Source: Simmondsia chinensis (Eukaryota; Streptophyta; Magnoliopsida; Caryophyllales; Simmondsiaceae). Taken from it: 64,000 bases of DNA. Below the pieces are notes generated by a model, which was given only the letters and a program-made list of their open reading frames with translations, searched no databases and had not been told where the DNA came from. The stretch covers positions 5,027,001-5,091,000 of the forward strand of contig JAGTTD010000015.1 in the NCBI GenBank assembly GCA_018398585.1. Reading direction: 5' to 3'. The translations under genes were made by a program, and so were the position numbers. Shown piece after piece: positions 55,059 through 64,000 of this stretch (the stretch's first letter is position 1; each line of letters opens with the position of its first letter).

Positions 55059-56052
55059 GGTCCCTGATGACAAACGCAGACGCAGCCTGAGGTCCTCTCT
55101 TTGCTCCATTAAAGTTGATCTTAAGCCATCCTGTTGTCGGAGGGGCCCAGGTTATCCATCTATTCCTGATCCCTACTGAAGTTTTATTGTGGTTACGCTC
55201 AACATTGTTTTCATCGATTTTTGCTCTGCATAACCATTCTAAGCTTATAGTTTTGGCTTGGTTGAGGGTCTAGGCTGGGGAGAGATTCTCCTTTCTGAAG
55301 ATCACGGCGTTTCTGTCTTTCCAGATTTTCCAACATACAACCGCGAATTTCTCAATGTCTTTGTTTCTCCTTCTTGCTCTAAGTTTTTCCCTTAGATCCA
55401 ACCTAGAAGGCCGGGCAGGGATCCACTTGGACATGGCCGCCGTGTCCCGGACTTGCTTTGAGCCAGGGCACCTAAGGAATAAGTGGGACACATTCTCACA
55501 GCTGCTTCTGCACCATGTGCACATGTCGTTCCAGTCCGGAAGGCATTTTTTCATCTGGCTTCTGGTTGCCAAATATCCGTTAAGGCCTTGCCACAGGAAG
55601 ATCTTGATTTTCGGTTGGAGATCCAGGTTCCAAATCCACCAGAACTCCCAACCATTTTTGTCCTCCCAGCTCAGGTTGTGAGCTAGCTAGGTTGCCGATT
55701 TCACACTAAAGTCACCCGAGCTGGTGTAGCCCCACCCCAATTGGTCCTCCACTGGGGTGTGAGGGATAGGGACTCCCATGATGGAGTTAAGCGTCTCATG
55801 AGAGAACAGTTCACTCAACCGTTCGCGATTCCATTTCCCAGTAGTTATCACCTCTGCTACTTTAAGAGATGGGTCCACCCCATCAAGGTTTTCGCCCCGT
55901 CCCTCGATCAGGGGGTCTTTGCTACCCACCAATCCTTCCAAAAATTTATCTGGTTTCCATTGCCAACTCTCCACTTTAAACTTTTGTGAAGAATTTGTCT
56001 GATTGACAGGATGCCCTTCCATGTAGGCGAGTTCGTTGATTTTGCCTTGCAC
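55059..56052 (-). pseudogene. LINE 1 zf-RVT domain and truncated RNase H
   Basis: One frame with two stops (near 55684 and 55270): LGWGYTSSGDFSVKSAT, a CLPDWNDMCTWCRSSCENVS zinc-finger-like stretch, HLFLRCPGSKQVRD, VVCWKIWKDRNAVIFRK, then the RNase H entry GWLKINFNGAKRGPQAASAF. It ends at the first third of RNase H. Confidence 0.88.
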
Positions 56053-56149
56053 TCAAAGAGCAATTCTTTTTTTTAGGTACCTTTCCTTTATGACTTTGAT
56101 CCACATGTATCTTTTTTAGGATCTACCATCCCAATTTGCAAAGGAAAGC

Positions 56150-57530
56150 CTAGTTAACAGCTTCCAATTTTCGCAGACCCAGTCCCCGAGCCCCTTTCGG
56201 CCGGCAAATGGAGTTCCATGCTGCGAGATTAATCCCATTCTTTCCTGTCTTATTCCAGAAGAAACGTCTTCTTACAGTGTCTCCCCGTTTACAGACTATT
56301 TTTGGGAGCTTAAAACATTGCATCACATGGCTTGGCATAGATTCAATTGAGGCTTGAATCAACGTGGCTCGCCCCACCTTAGAGAGGGAGCCGGCTTTCC
56401 AACGGGAAACTTTATTCCCCATTTTGAAGATCAAGTCTCCCGCAACTTGAGATGAGAATCTTCCTGTTCTGAAGTTGCATCCTAGGTATCGTCTCAGCGC
56501 CGAGTCGCCTGGGATGCCTAGGATGTTGGAGATGCGCTGTTTTTGGCTCCTATTCATATGGGATGAGAAGATAGCAGCTGACTTTGCACGATTTACTTGA
56601 AGTTCCGAGTCTTCACAGAAACGGCTCACTGTCCTGTTCAAGCGTTGGGCTGCTTCTACCTTTGCTTCACAAAAGAGAAGACAATCATCAGCAAAGAATA
56701 AGCATGGGATTGGACTAACTCCCCTTGCCAACTTGATTGTTGTTCCTGACTTCCTTTCTTTATAGAGTTCCTGAAGGTTCGTAGCTAATACTTCTAGGCA
56801 CAATATGAACAAATATGGTGATAGGGGGTCACCTTGCTGAAGTCCTCTGGAGGGGTCAAACCATCCCATATGTTTATCTTCAATCAAAACAGAGAAAGAT
56901 GTTGATGAAACACACTCCATAATCCAGGAAACCCATTTGTCGTGGAACCCTACTTGTTGTAAGACACGTTTCAGGAAGCCCCATTCCACTCTATCGTATG
57001 CCTTTTCCATGTCTTGCTTTGCCGCTACCCAACCAGACTTACCTTTCTTTTTCTTGAAGGCAGCAAGGACCTCATGGGCAGTGAGAATATTATCCTGGAT
57101 GTTTCATCCTGGGACAAAGGCAGCCCGCCATTGAGAAATGAGCTTGGACATTAGAGGTTTCATTTTGTTGACAAGGACCTTGGCAATGATTTTGTAAAGT
57201 ACATTGCAAAGGCTGATCGGCCGAAATTGGTTTACAGTTCGAGGTGCATCCACTTTAGGGATGAGGGTAATAAAGGTATGGTTGATCTCCTGCAAGAGGG
57301 ATCCACCCTTAAGGGTAGCCCTAATGGCGTTACATACATTCTATACCAGAGACCTCGGCGATCAAGGCATCATTTTCGGAATCCGTGATCCTCCTTTCAA
57401 ACTTTGAAATGGAGGGGACAACAGTTCGTGATCCTCTGGATCGGAATCTTATTTTAAACTTCTGAATGAAGGTGTCTCCAATTTTTCCTTTATTCGTGAG
57501 GGTTAGGCCTATGTCATTTTGAATTTCCAT
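56150..57530 (-). pseudogene. LINE 1 reverse transcriptase
   Basis: Motifs in order: TFITLIPKVDAPRTVNQFRP, ISLCNVLYKIIAKVL, AAFVPG then a TGA where Arg is usual, KQDMEKAYDRVEWGFLKRVL, GLQQGDPLSPYLFILCLEVL, and catalytic FADD in PCLFFADDCLLFCEA. The frame from 57295 to 56150 is open apart from that TGA. The part upstream of 57295 is in another frame. Confidence 0.92.
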
Positions 57531-57941
57531 AATGTTTCTTCTTCTTCTTCGTCCCTAAACCGAGTCAAAGAAGAATTTGGAATTTCTGTCTCCTTTTGTG
57601 AGCCACTCCTTGTGCCAATGCTTTCCCCAGTACTTATGGTTGGTGAAAAGAATCTTCTCGCGCTGCAAAATGAGTCTCTTAAGTTTACAATTAAGGTGGT
57701 GGTTTCCAGGATCCGTCTCCAGATTGTCCTGAACCATCCTAATTCTACGTTCATTTGCTTTCAAGTTTGTCCTAGTTGTTCCAGCACAAATGCTTTTATT
57801 TTCTTTTATTTTTGTTTTTTATAATTCTGAGTTTTTGGGTGATCTCAAACATCCGTGATACGTTCACTTTTGACCTCCAGACTCGGCGAATCTTGTTTTC
57901 CAAATCCTTGTTTTTGGTCCACTTGGCACGGAGTCTGAAGA

Positions 57942-57966
57942 GGGGGGGGGGGGGGGGGGGGGGGGG
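57942..57966 (+). repeat. 25-base G homopolymer
   Basis: Uninterrupted G run inside the LINE between endonuclease and reverse transcriptase; on the coding strand it encodes a Pro run. Confidence 0.95.
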
Positions 57967-58146
57967 CTGGCTTTTTAATCCCCTCCACCTCCAAACAGTG
58001 AAGCATTGGGAGTGATCAGAAACCAGTCCAAATCCATTATAAACAAAGGAACGTGGGAAACAATGGAACCACTCGTGCCTCCCCAAAGCTCGGTCTAGTT
58101 TTTCCTGAATATAGGAACCATTAATAGATTTAGCCCATGTGAGTTT

Positions 58147-58710
58147 CTAATCTGTCCAAGGGATTTCGTCTAGGTCAAAATGTACACAAAGACTGTTTAA
58201 TCTTACTGTTCTTTTGATATTGACAGGGAGTCCGCCCTGTTTGTCACCGGGCTCCCTCAGTTCGTTAAAATCTCCAATCAAGCACCATGGTTTACCTCTA
58301 AATTGGTTGAGACCATGGAGCATATTCCAGAAATGGTCCTTCTCATTTTCTTTTGTGGGCCCATAAACAAAAGTTACCAGGCCCCGTTTGTTACTGTTCT
58401 TATCTAAGACTGATGTACAAGCTATTTGGTTGTTACATAAAAGGATCTCGACATGGTACCGCTCAGAATTCCATAGAAGCCACATCCCACCCACATGGTT
58501 CGCAGGAGGGTAGTAGTGGCTCCCATCATAGTGAAGTTTTCTGGTTAGGTTTTGGATGGTTGTGTCCTTTGCCATGGGTTCCAGAATGGCTGTCATTTCC
58601 GGCTTGAACTTTTTAATAAGGCTATCAAGTTTTTGTTGGGCGGCCGCGTGGGCTACACCCCTTATGTTCCAGCACAAGATCTTCATATTAATTTGGCAAA
58701 TTGTAAGCAC
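58147..58710 (-). pseudogene. LINE 1 endonuclease
   Basis: 187 codons. MKILCWNIRGVAHAAAQQKL (the catalytic Asn of the APE family), AILEPMAKD, GGMWLLWNSERY, RGLVTFVYGPTKENEKDHFW, KPWCLIGDFNELREPGDKQG (GDFN motif). It ends in a stop after FDLDEIPWTD, so the last quarter of the domain is lost or shifted. It would nick the target DNA to start reverse transcription. Confidence 0.92.
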
Positions 58711-59528
58711 TAATTACCAAGGATGAAATCCGAACTGAGTAAAGGCAAGAACATTCCCCTCGAGGGGATAACTGTGAGCCCGAAGCTCATTCTAGGAGAC
58801 TAAAAGCAAACCAAGCCTTAAAAAAGGATTCCAGACAAAACATTAGTACAAGCCATTATGAGAGTGATGACATGGGACGTAGCAAGAGTGGGGTAGGTGC
58901 ACCCATCATCATTAATAGATCTACCATAAGCCAAACAACAGAAAGGACCAAAACAAACAAGGGGCAATTTATACATATACGCATCACGAACCACAAAAAA
59001 ACATAGCCCACATCACGATCAAGGGTACTGTTACCCTTATCATGACAGAGGAACTGGAGGGCACGCCTATAGCTTGGTTGGGGCTGTTCCCTGTAGGGAG
59101 CAACTGAACATGGACCTCCAACGGCACCGTGAGACATTGGGCGTCCAGGAACAGGAATGTCACTGGGAAGATAACTTTCAGCCCTGTTTGGAGATTCATT
59201 GATCCCTAAATCAGTTTCCATAGGTAGAGAAAGGGGTTGGATGCAGTGAGATAAGGAAGGCTCGGAGGAGAGAAAGAGGGAATCAGTTGGGATGCAAGGT
59301 CCCACCAATCCTCTTCCCCTTTTATAGCCTCTGAGTCCCTCTCCCCCGGGCACCGGTACCCCTTGCCACCCCCTACTCTTAGACCCCTAATATCAGCCCA
59401 CCAGACTAGATTCAAGAAAAAAGACCCCTTTTTTGGGAAAAGCAAACGACGCCAAGAGGAGGGCAACGAAAGCTGACCTGCGTCCTCAATCAAGTGGGTA
59501 GTCAGGTAAATCAGCCAGTTGCATCTCC
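58711..59528 (-). other. Probable 5' part of LINE 1 (ORF1 region)
   Basis: Upstream of the endonuclease, GC-richer than its surroundings and ending where the direct repeat begins. A 165-codon frame (58856-59353) is Pro/Ser-rich and shows no CCHC knuckle or other ORF1 hallmark, so the assignment rests on position. Confidence 0.4.
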
Positions 59529-60020
59529 TTATATCAAGTGGATATAACATATATGTGGACATATGATGACTCTTATGAAAGATTGATAGATGAGAGGGTG
59601 AATTTTGGGCTACATATTTAATTAAAATGGGGGGAAAATGATGTCAAGTGGAAGAAAAATAATATCAGCAATCAAATAAGTGGTTTAAAATTTACTCACA
59701 CTATTTTATCTTCTCATTTGAGTCATTCTCCCCATGAACATTCATACTAAGTGGCCTTATTTTTTTAAGGGAATCCTCAAAATAGTAAGATTGAATTTGA
59801 ATAAAGTTATTATTTTATAATGGTGATCATAAAATCTTTGTATTACATAGTGAAATGAGAAAAAAAAAATCAAAATAGGTTGACCTTTCAAAAATAATGC
59901 TTCAAGACTTTACTTCTGGACACTAATTCTCGAGAAAAGAGATGAGTTTGTATTCAAAAAGTCTACTTTAAAAAGATAAAAAAAAAAAAAAACTTAGGTC
60001 TTGTTCGGTTATTACAAAAT
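59529..60020 (+). repeat. Direct repeat right of LINE 1
   Basis: Copy of 54588-55058 with small indels (an A tract of 14 instead of 7 near 59980). It continues past the left copy's end into the MITE-like sequence. Confidence 0.85.
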
Positions 60021-60768
60021 TGAATTCTTAAAAAAATTATATTTTTTAGGAATTTAATTCCTGTATTAACTTTTAACAAATAAGTACAAAGTATTTGATT
60101 ATCACAATGAAAAATCTAACATCCTTGAGAAAGGAACAAAAACTTACCTAAGGAAATAAGTAAGTCACTTCACACATTTTGAAAGAATTGAAAATAGTTA
60201 AGAGGCTGTTTGGTTGGTGGAAATGAGGGGCCGGGAGTGGGAATGAGAAGTCCATTCCCACTTTTAAGCCTCGTTTAGTTGCTGAAGAAATTAAATTCCT
60301 ACAAGAAGTCATACTTCCTAGGAATTTACTTCCATTTTCAACTTCCCAGGAAGTAGTTATAAAAGCATTTGGTTGCCCATAAGAGAAATAGGATTTTCTA
60401 GGAATTCAATTCCTATGTTTTGTTTGGTTGACACAACACTTTCTATGAAATACCATTAAAATTATTATTATGCCCATGTCCAATTTTCTAACATCATTGA
60501 TAGAGGGAGTAATGTGTAAACTTGTCATAGTCACAAATTAAAACGGGTAGTATTGTCATAGTATTAAAAATCATGAATGAAGTAGAACTTACCCAGGAGG
60601 AGGCTAGGTGAATTACTTCCCTCATTTTTGAAGTAATTGAAACTTAATTAGGAATTTCAACTTCCCACATCCTACCTACTTTTCGCATACTAAACAAGAC
60701 CTAAAAACAACGTTTTTCATGAATTAAAACTCCCTTTGTCTACTTCCCACATACCAAACGAGGCCTTA
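59993..60768. mobile_element. Overlapping MITE-like elements
   Basis: Two pairs of inverted ends: ttaggtcttgttcggttat (59993) with catactaaacaagacctaa (about 60693-60711), and taagcctcgtttagttgc (60267) with cataccaaacgaggcctta (about 60750-60768). They overlap rather than nest cleanly, so the exact history is unclear. Repeated inner phrase: taggaattcaattccta. Confidence 0.5.
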
Positions 60769-60844
60769 GACTGTTTGGTATGGGGGAGTGGGAAGGAAAG
60801 GGGGATGATAGGTATGAATTTAGCAATACTCGCCAATCAATCTT

Positions 60845-62162
60845 GAGGAGCTATTTCTTGCCCTAACAGCTTATGGGCACATATCCTAAAAGGGATTTAT
60901 TTCTATGATTGCTCCTTTCTTAAGGCAAAATTGGGGAACAACCCATCTTGGGGGTGGAGAAACATTATCAATGGTCGGGAGCTCCTTCTTCAAGGGATCC
61001 GATGGAATGTCCATAGCAGGGTCGATATCAACATTTGGGATGATAAATAGATCCCCAACTCTCCAAACTTCAGTGTTTCGGTTGAAAGACTGAGTGGATG
61101 CCCTCTTCAAACCATCGATCAACTCATTAACCACGATGCTCATAGATGGAACCTTCCCCTCATCCAATTATGGCTTGGGAATAACGATGCCAGCCGGAAT
61201 AGGCTCATCCCAATCTGTAGGCGTTAGGTCAATGACCGAATGGTGTAGCACTTCTCCGCGTTGGGTCTGTACTCTATTAAGTCAGGGTATGCTTTCTGGA
61301 GGACTCAAATCAAAGGCTCACATCACTTGAACAGCTTGCCTTCTTCTTCCTCTTCGCCATCATCAAAGGCCATCTCCTTCATTTGGTGGCTCCGCACTCA
61401 ACCTAAAATTCGGCACTTCATTTGGAGGGCCTACTCTACCGCTCTAGCTATCCAGGAAAACATGCAAAAAAAAGGGAATTGCATCTTTGATTGCTTGTCC
61501 TCTTTGTTGAGAGGATCGTGAATCAATCGAACATATCCTCTTTTTCCTATGCTCCAACTGTAGCTGCTTGGTTTAGGTCCAATTTTGGCTATCGTTTTCA
61601 AAAAGAAGGTTTTAAAAGTTTTGTTTGGTGGTGGGATAATTTATGCAAATGATCTCTCTTTTTAAATTGATAACTTGAGTAAAATTACTTGTCTTTGTTG
61701 GCAACCGTGGAAAAACAAGAATGACTTCATCTTTAATAGGAAAACTTGGGTTCCATCCTGTCTCATCCAGGCTTCTTACCAGCTCCATGAAGAATCCCAA
61801 GAGAATGTGCAAAACCTCCAACCTTTCCCAAAGACAGTCACAACCGACCTCCACAGGTGGAGTCCCCCTCCCAAAGGCTTCATCAAAATTAAATCGGACG
61901 CGACTTGGAATTCTAAAGATGTGGAGGTAGCGGCAGCAATAGTGGTCCGTGACTCTTCCGGCTCTTTAACCGATGGGTGGTGCGGGTCATTCGTAGCTTC
62001 CTCTCCTCTCGTGGCTGAAGCGTTCGCACTTCAAGCTGCTTGTTTGTGGGCCCAGTCTAATTCTTGGGAGTCTCTAGTTTTTGAAGTTGATAACAAGATT
62101 CTTATTGAAGCCATCAAAGACGAGATGATCAAGCTTTTGGAGATCCATACTTTGGTGGAGGA
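60845..62162 (+). pseudogene. LINE 2: 3' part of ORF2, cut by a copia LTR
   Basis: Fragments in order: SLWAHILKGIYFYDCSFLKA, NIINGRELLLQGIRWNV, a DINIWDDK block then a stop, a GLYSIKSGYAFWR motif and FIWWLRTQPKIRHFIWRAYS (zf-RVT), then from about 61840 an RNase H: KGFIKIKSDATWNSKDVEVA, AAIVVRDSSGS, VAEAFALQAACLWAQS, FEVDNKILIEAI. It ends at LLEIHTLVED where the copia LTR begins (62163). The reverse transcriptase is absent, so it is 5'-truncated, and it is opposite in direction to LINE 1. Several frameshifts lie between 61100 and 61700. Confidence 0.88.
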
Positions 62163-63229
62163 TGTTAGAAAAATTATACAAGCTAAACTTAAGTATTATG
62201 AAAAAATACATTATATTAAAAAAATAAGAAAAATGCTCTAGTTTACATCCCACATGGAAAAAATAAGGGGGTTTGGTTGGGTCTATATGGGTATATGCCC
62301 CTCAACTCATTTGAATTTAGTTGTGGGTGAGAGAATGGAAACCACATGCGCGCACGCGTCGCCGTGCCGTGCTCAGGTGGGGGTGGGGAAGATTTTTTTC
62401 TCATCGGATATATTTATTTTACGGAACAACCTGTTACCGCTGCTGCATTAAACATTATTACCGTTGCAATTTTAATTGTTGGGATTATATTAATACAAAA
62501 TTATAGCTGTTGTTAAACCTGGCTTTCATTACGTGTGCGTTTTCATCCGTTAACATTACTGCTAGCTCTTCAAACCTTCAGTATAAATATATACCTCAAC
62601 TGTGCATCTAAACAACATAAGCAAGCCTTTCCTTCTTCATCAAATCACCCTCTCTCTCGCCTTCTTACATCCGTTCTCAGTTCAAACTTCTTTCTCACTT
62701 CATAATTTTGGGCAAAGTTCGAGGCTTTCCTACCTAGTAATTAACGAGTGCACGTTAAGAGTCATATCACGTTAATCCTGGAGGACGGTCGTTGGTAACG
62801 CTATTTGCACCCGAAGCAGCGGCGAAATCGTCTTTAGGACAGCGATATTCCCATGGCGCGGTACCTTCGGTACTCTAATCACTTTCCCTCTTTCCGGTAT
62901 TATTTGATTGTTGTGTTTAGATATTATTTCGCTGCAACGATACTGAATCCTTCACTGCATTTTTATTGAATATGACAATGCATTTTTCACTGGTTTTTAC
63001 CAAATTATTTTACTGCAATTTACAGTATAATTTCACAGCAATGAACATATTTTAGTTTACAGCAGTTAGCCGTAATTTTCTGCAACTGTTTAGTTTTTTC
63101 CAACAATATTTATCTGCAATTTTTGCTGTATTTTTCTGTAGTAATTTTTTAATATTTCTGCTATATTTTTGTAGTATTTTTTGCTATATTTTTGCTGCAG
63201 TTGTACTGGTTTTTTTGTTTATTTCAACA
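62163..63229 (+). repeat. 5' LTR of the right-edge copia
   Basis: TGTTAG...TTTCAACA. TATA box tataaata at 62582-62589; CT-rich leader; gggcaaagttcgaggc (62711), agtgcacgttaagagtc (62748) and cgttaatcctggaggacgg (62770) match element 1. Confidence 0.85.
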
Positions 63230-63245
63230 ATCTAAAAGACGATTT
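62825..63245 (+). other. LTR segment complementary to the primer-site position, right-edge copia
   Basis: The sequence after the LTR is atctaaaagacgattta (63230-63246), not TGG. Bases 63235-63245 (aaagacgattt) are the exact reverse complement of LTR bases 62825-62835 (aaatcgtcttt), 11 of 11, extended if one bulged T is allowed. The site is nearly the same as in element 1. Confidence 0.55.
62935..63215 (+). repeat. Degenerate ctgca/tttttgct minisatellite in the LTR
   Basis: Repeats of (t)tttctgcaattt, tttgctgtattttt and variants every 12-25 bases. This block is absent from the LTRs of elements 1 and 2 and explains this LTR's extra length. Confidence 0.6.
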
Positions 63246-63295
63246 ATTTTACATAGCTATATTTAAATACGACAACCAAATTACCTCTTCCCAAC

Positions 63296-64000
63296 ATGTC
63301 TAAGGTTTAGCCCCTTGACGGGAAGAATTATAAGAGATGGTCTCAAAAATTTTATTTTTTCTACAACTAGTTTGTATTGATTATGTACTCTATGGAAAAA
63401 AGGAACCTGAGGGTGAAAATGAGAAAAGAGCCTATGAAAAATTTACGGCAGACGACCAAACCTGCAGGGAAAATTTGCTACATTACATAAGTGATGAACT
63501 TTTTGACATTTATGTAAAATTAGACTCATCAAAAGAAATTTGAAATTCCCTACAGAAAAAATATGGGGGGTGACGATGCAGGAACTAGAAAATATGCGGT
63601 TAGTAAGGGGTTATATTTTAAATTCGTGAACCATAAACCGATAATTGATCAAGTCCATGAATATGAAAACATAGTAACTACTCTTTTGTCAGAAGGCCTT
63701 AAAATTTGTGATATAACTCAAGCCTATATTTTAATTGAAAAACTTCCTTCTTCTTGGAAGGATTACAGAAACGTACTTATGCATAAAAAGAAGGACCTGA
63801 TATTAGAGGAGTTAGTCAACCACTTGAAGATCGAGGAAGAAAATAGGCCTAAGGACAGGGGGCACTCATATTCAGATTTTTCTAAAGCTAATATTGTAGA
63901 GGCAAGGCTGAGTGCATATGACAGGTTTAAGAACAAAGGAAAAAAGTATCATTCAAACTTCAAACCTGGTGGAAAAATTCAAAAGTCAAACAACCGGATT
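63296..64000 (+). pseudogene. Copia gag (UBN2-type), broken, runs off the window
   Basis: ATG at 63296, then a TAG at codon 5. The body reads PLDGKNYKRWSQKILFFLQL, a TADDQTCRENLLHYISDEL stretch and IYVKLDSSKEI, then TGA (63541). An extra G in the six-G run near 63567 shifts the frame, after which GDDAGTRKYAVSKG, VNHKPIIDQVHEYENI, LPSSWKDYRNVLMHKKK, LEELVNHLKIEEENRPKD follow. These are hallmarks of plant copia gag. The zinc knuckle would lie beyond the edge. Confidence 0.88.

Larger units (their letters stand above)
55059..58710 (-). mobile_element. L1-type LINE ORF2, decayed (LINE 1)
   Basis: The minus strand carries in order an APE-type endonuclease, reverse transcriptase, zf-RVT domain and the first part of RNase H, which breaks off at SAFVIRDH (55059) without a 3' UTR or poly(A). 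Frames are disrupted by stops, frameshifts and a 25-base G tract. The 3' truncation is unusual for a LINE, which normally loses its 5' end. Confidence 0.92.
62163..64000 (+). mobile_element. Ty1/copia element related to family F, 5' part
   Basis: A 1067-bp LTR (62163-63229), the atypical primer-site position, then gag running off the window. The LTR shares its start (TGTTAGAAAAATTATACAAG) and inner blocks with element 1, making this a candidate autonomous relative of the non-coding elements 1 and 2. In this copy gag is broken, so it is not itself active. Confidence 0.88.

Noticed and set aside
54588..60020. LTR retrotransposon flanked by the ~480-bp direct repeats
   Set aside because: The repeats lack TG/CA ends, a primer site and a polypurine tract, and the enclosed proteins are LINE-type (APE endonuclease, FADD reverse transcriptase).
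1..64000. A multi-gene novel defence or metabolic cluster
   Set aside because: Only two host genes are supported and they are 45 kb apart. All other coding sequence belongs to transposable elements.

Overview
This is a nuclear chromosome segment of a flowering plant, probably a eudicot. It is AT-rich, carries two intact single-exon plant genes, and is otherwise packed with plant transposable elements: Ty1/copia, Ty3/gypsy, LARD, TRIM, L1-type LINEs, hAT-like MITEs and SINEs with a conserved 3' domain and GTT tail. I see no bacterial gene organisation and no rRNA or tRNA gene. The species cannot be named from the sequence alone.

Host genes. (1) A minus-strand leucine-rich-repeat receptor-like protein, RLP29/TMM-like, at 3.8-5.2 kb. 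(2) A plus-strand F-box protein of the At1g22220/At1g78100 type at 50.2-51.4 kb, with a CT-rich leader and a probable 3'-UTR intron carrying three SINE insertions.

Layout. 0.2-0.8 kb: solo LTR of a family here called 'F'. 1.9-3.4 kb: a SINE with a 5S-rRNA-like head, a hAT-like MITE and a SINE remnant. 5.8-11.8 kb: a 6-kb LTR element of family F (minus) with no gag-pol. 13.6-18.8 kb: a second such element (plus) with a nested palindromic MITE, followed by an abutting solo LTR. 19.7-24.9 kb: a decayed but structurally complete copia (minus) with a SINE nested in its integrase. 25.9-26.1 kb: the clearest 5S-headed SINE. 28.2-29.9 kb: three copies of one inverted-repeat element. 30.4-32.4 kb: a solo LTR, a tandem TRIM and a second palindromic MITE. 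32.4-37.6 kb: a nearly intact chromovirus-type gypsy (minus). 38.6-41 kb: tandem repeats and a PIF/Harbinger transposase fragment. 41.4-43.1 kb: a deletion derivative of a second gypsy element. 44-49.9 kb: a third 5S-headed SINE, a LINE tail and MITEs. 54-62 kb: a MITE, a SINE, and two oppositely oriented LINE remnants, the first between ~480-bp direct repeats. 62.16 kb to the end: the 5' LTR and broken gag of a copia related to family F, inserted into the second LINE.

The most interesting signals are two. First, the family-F elements lack the usual tRNA primer-binding site beginning TGG after the 5' LTR. The sequence at that place is complementary to a segment inside the element's own LTR: 16/16 in element 1, 12/14 with a different sequence in element 2, and 11/11 in the right-edge element. 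This suggests self-priming or a regulatory stem, whereas the other copia and gypsy elements here carry ordinary TGGTATCA sites. Second, several SINEs join a 5S-rRNA-like head carrying the internal promoter to a plant SINE 3' domain, while other copies have the same 3' domain with a different head. No known defence, metabolic or other multi-gene system is visible.
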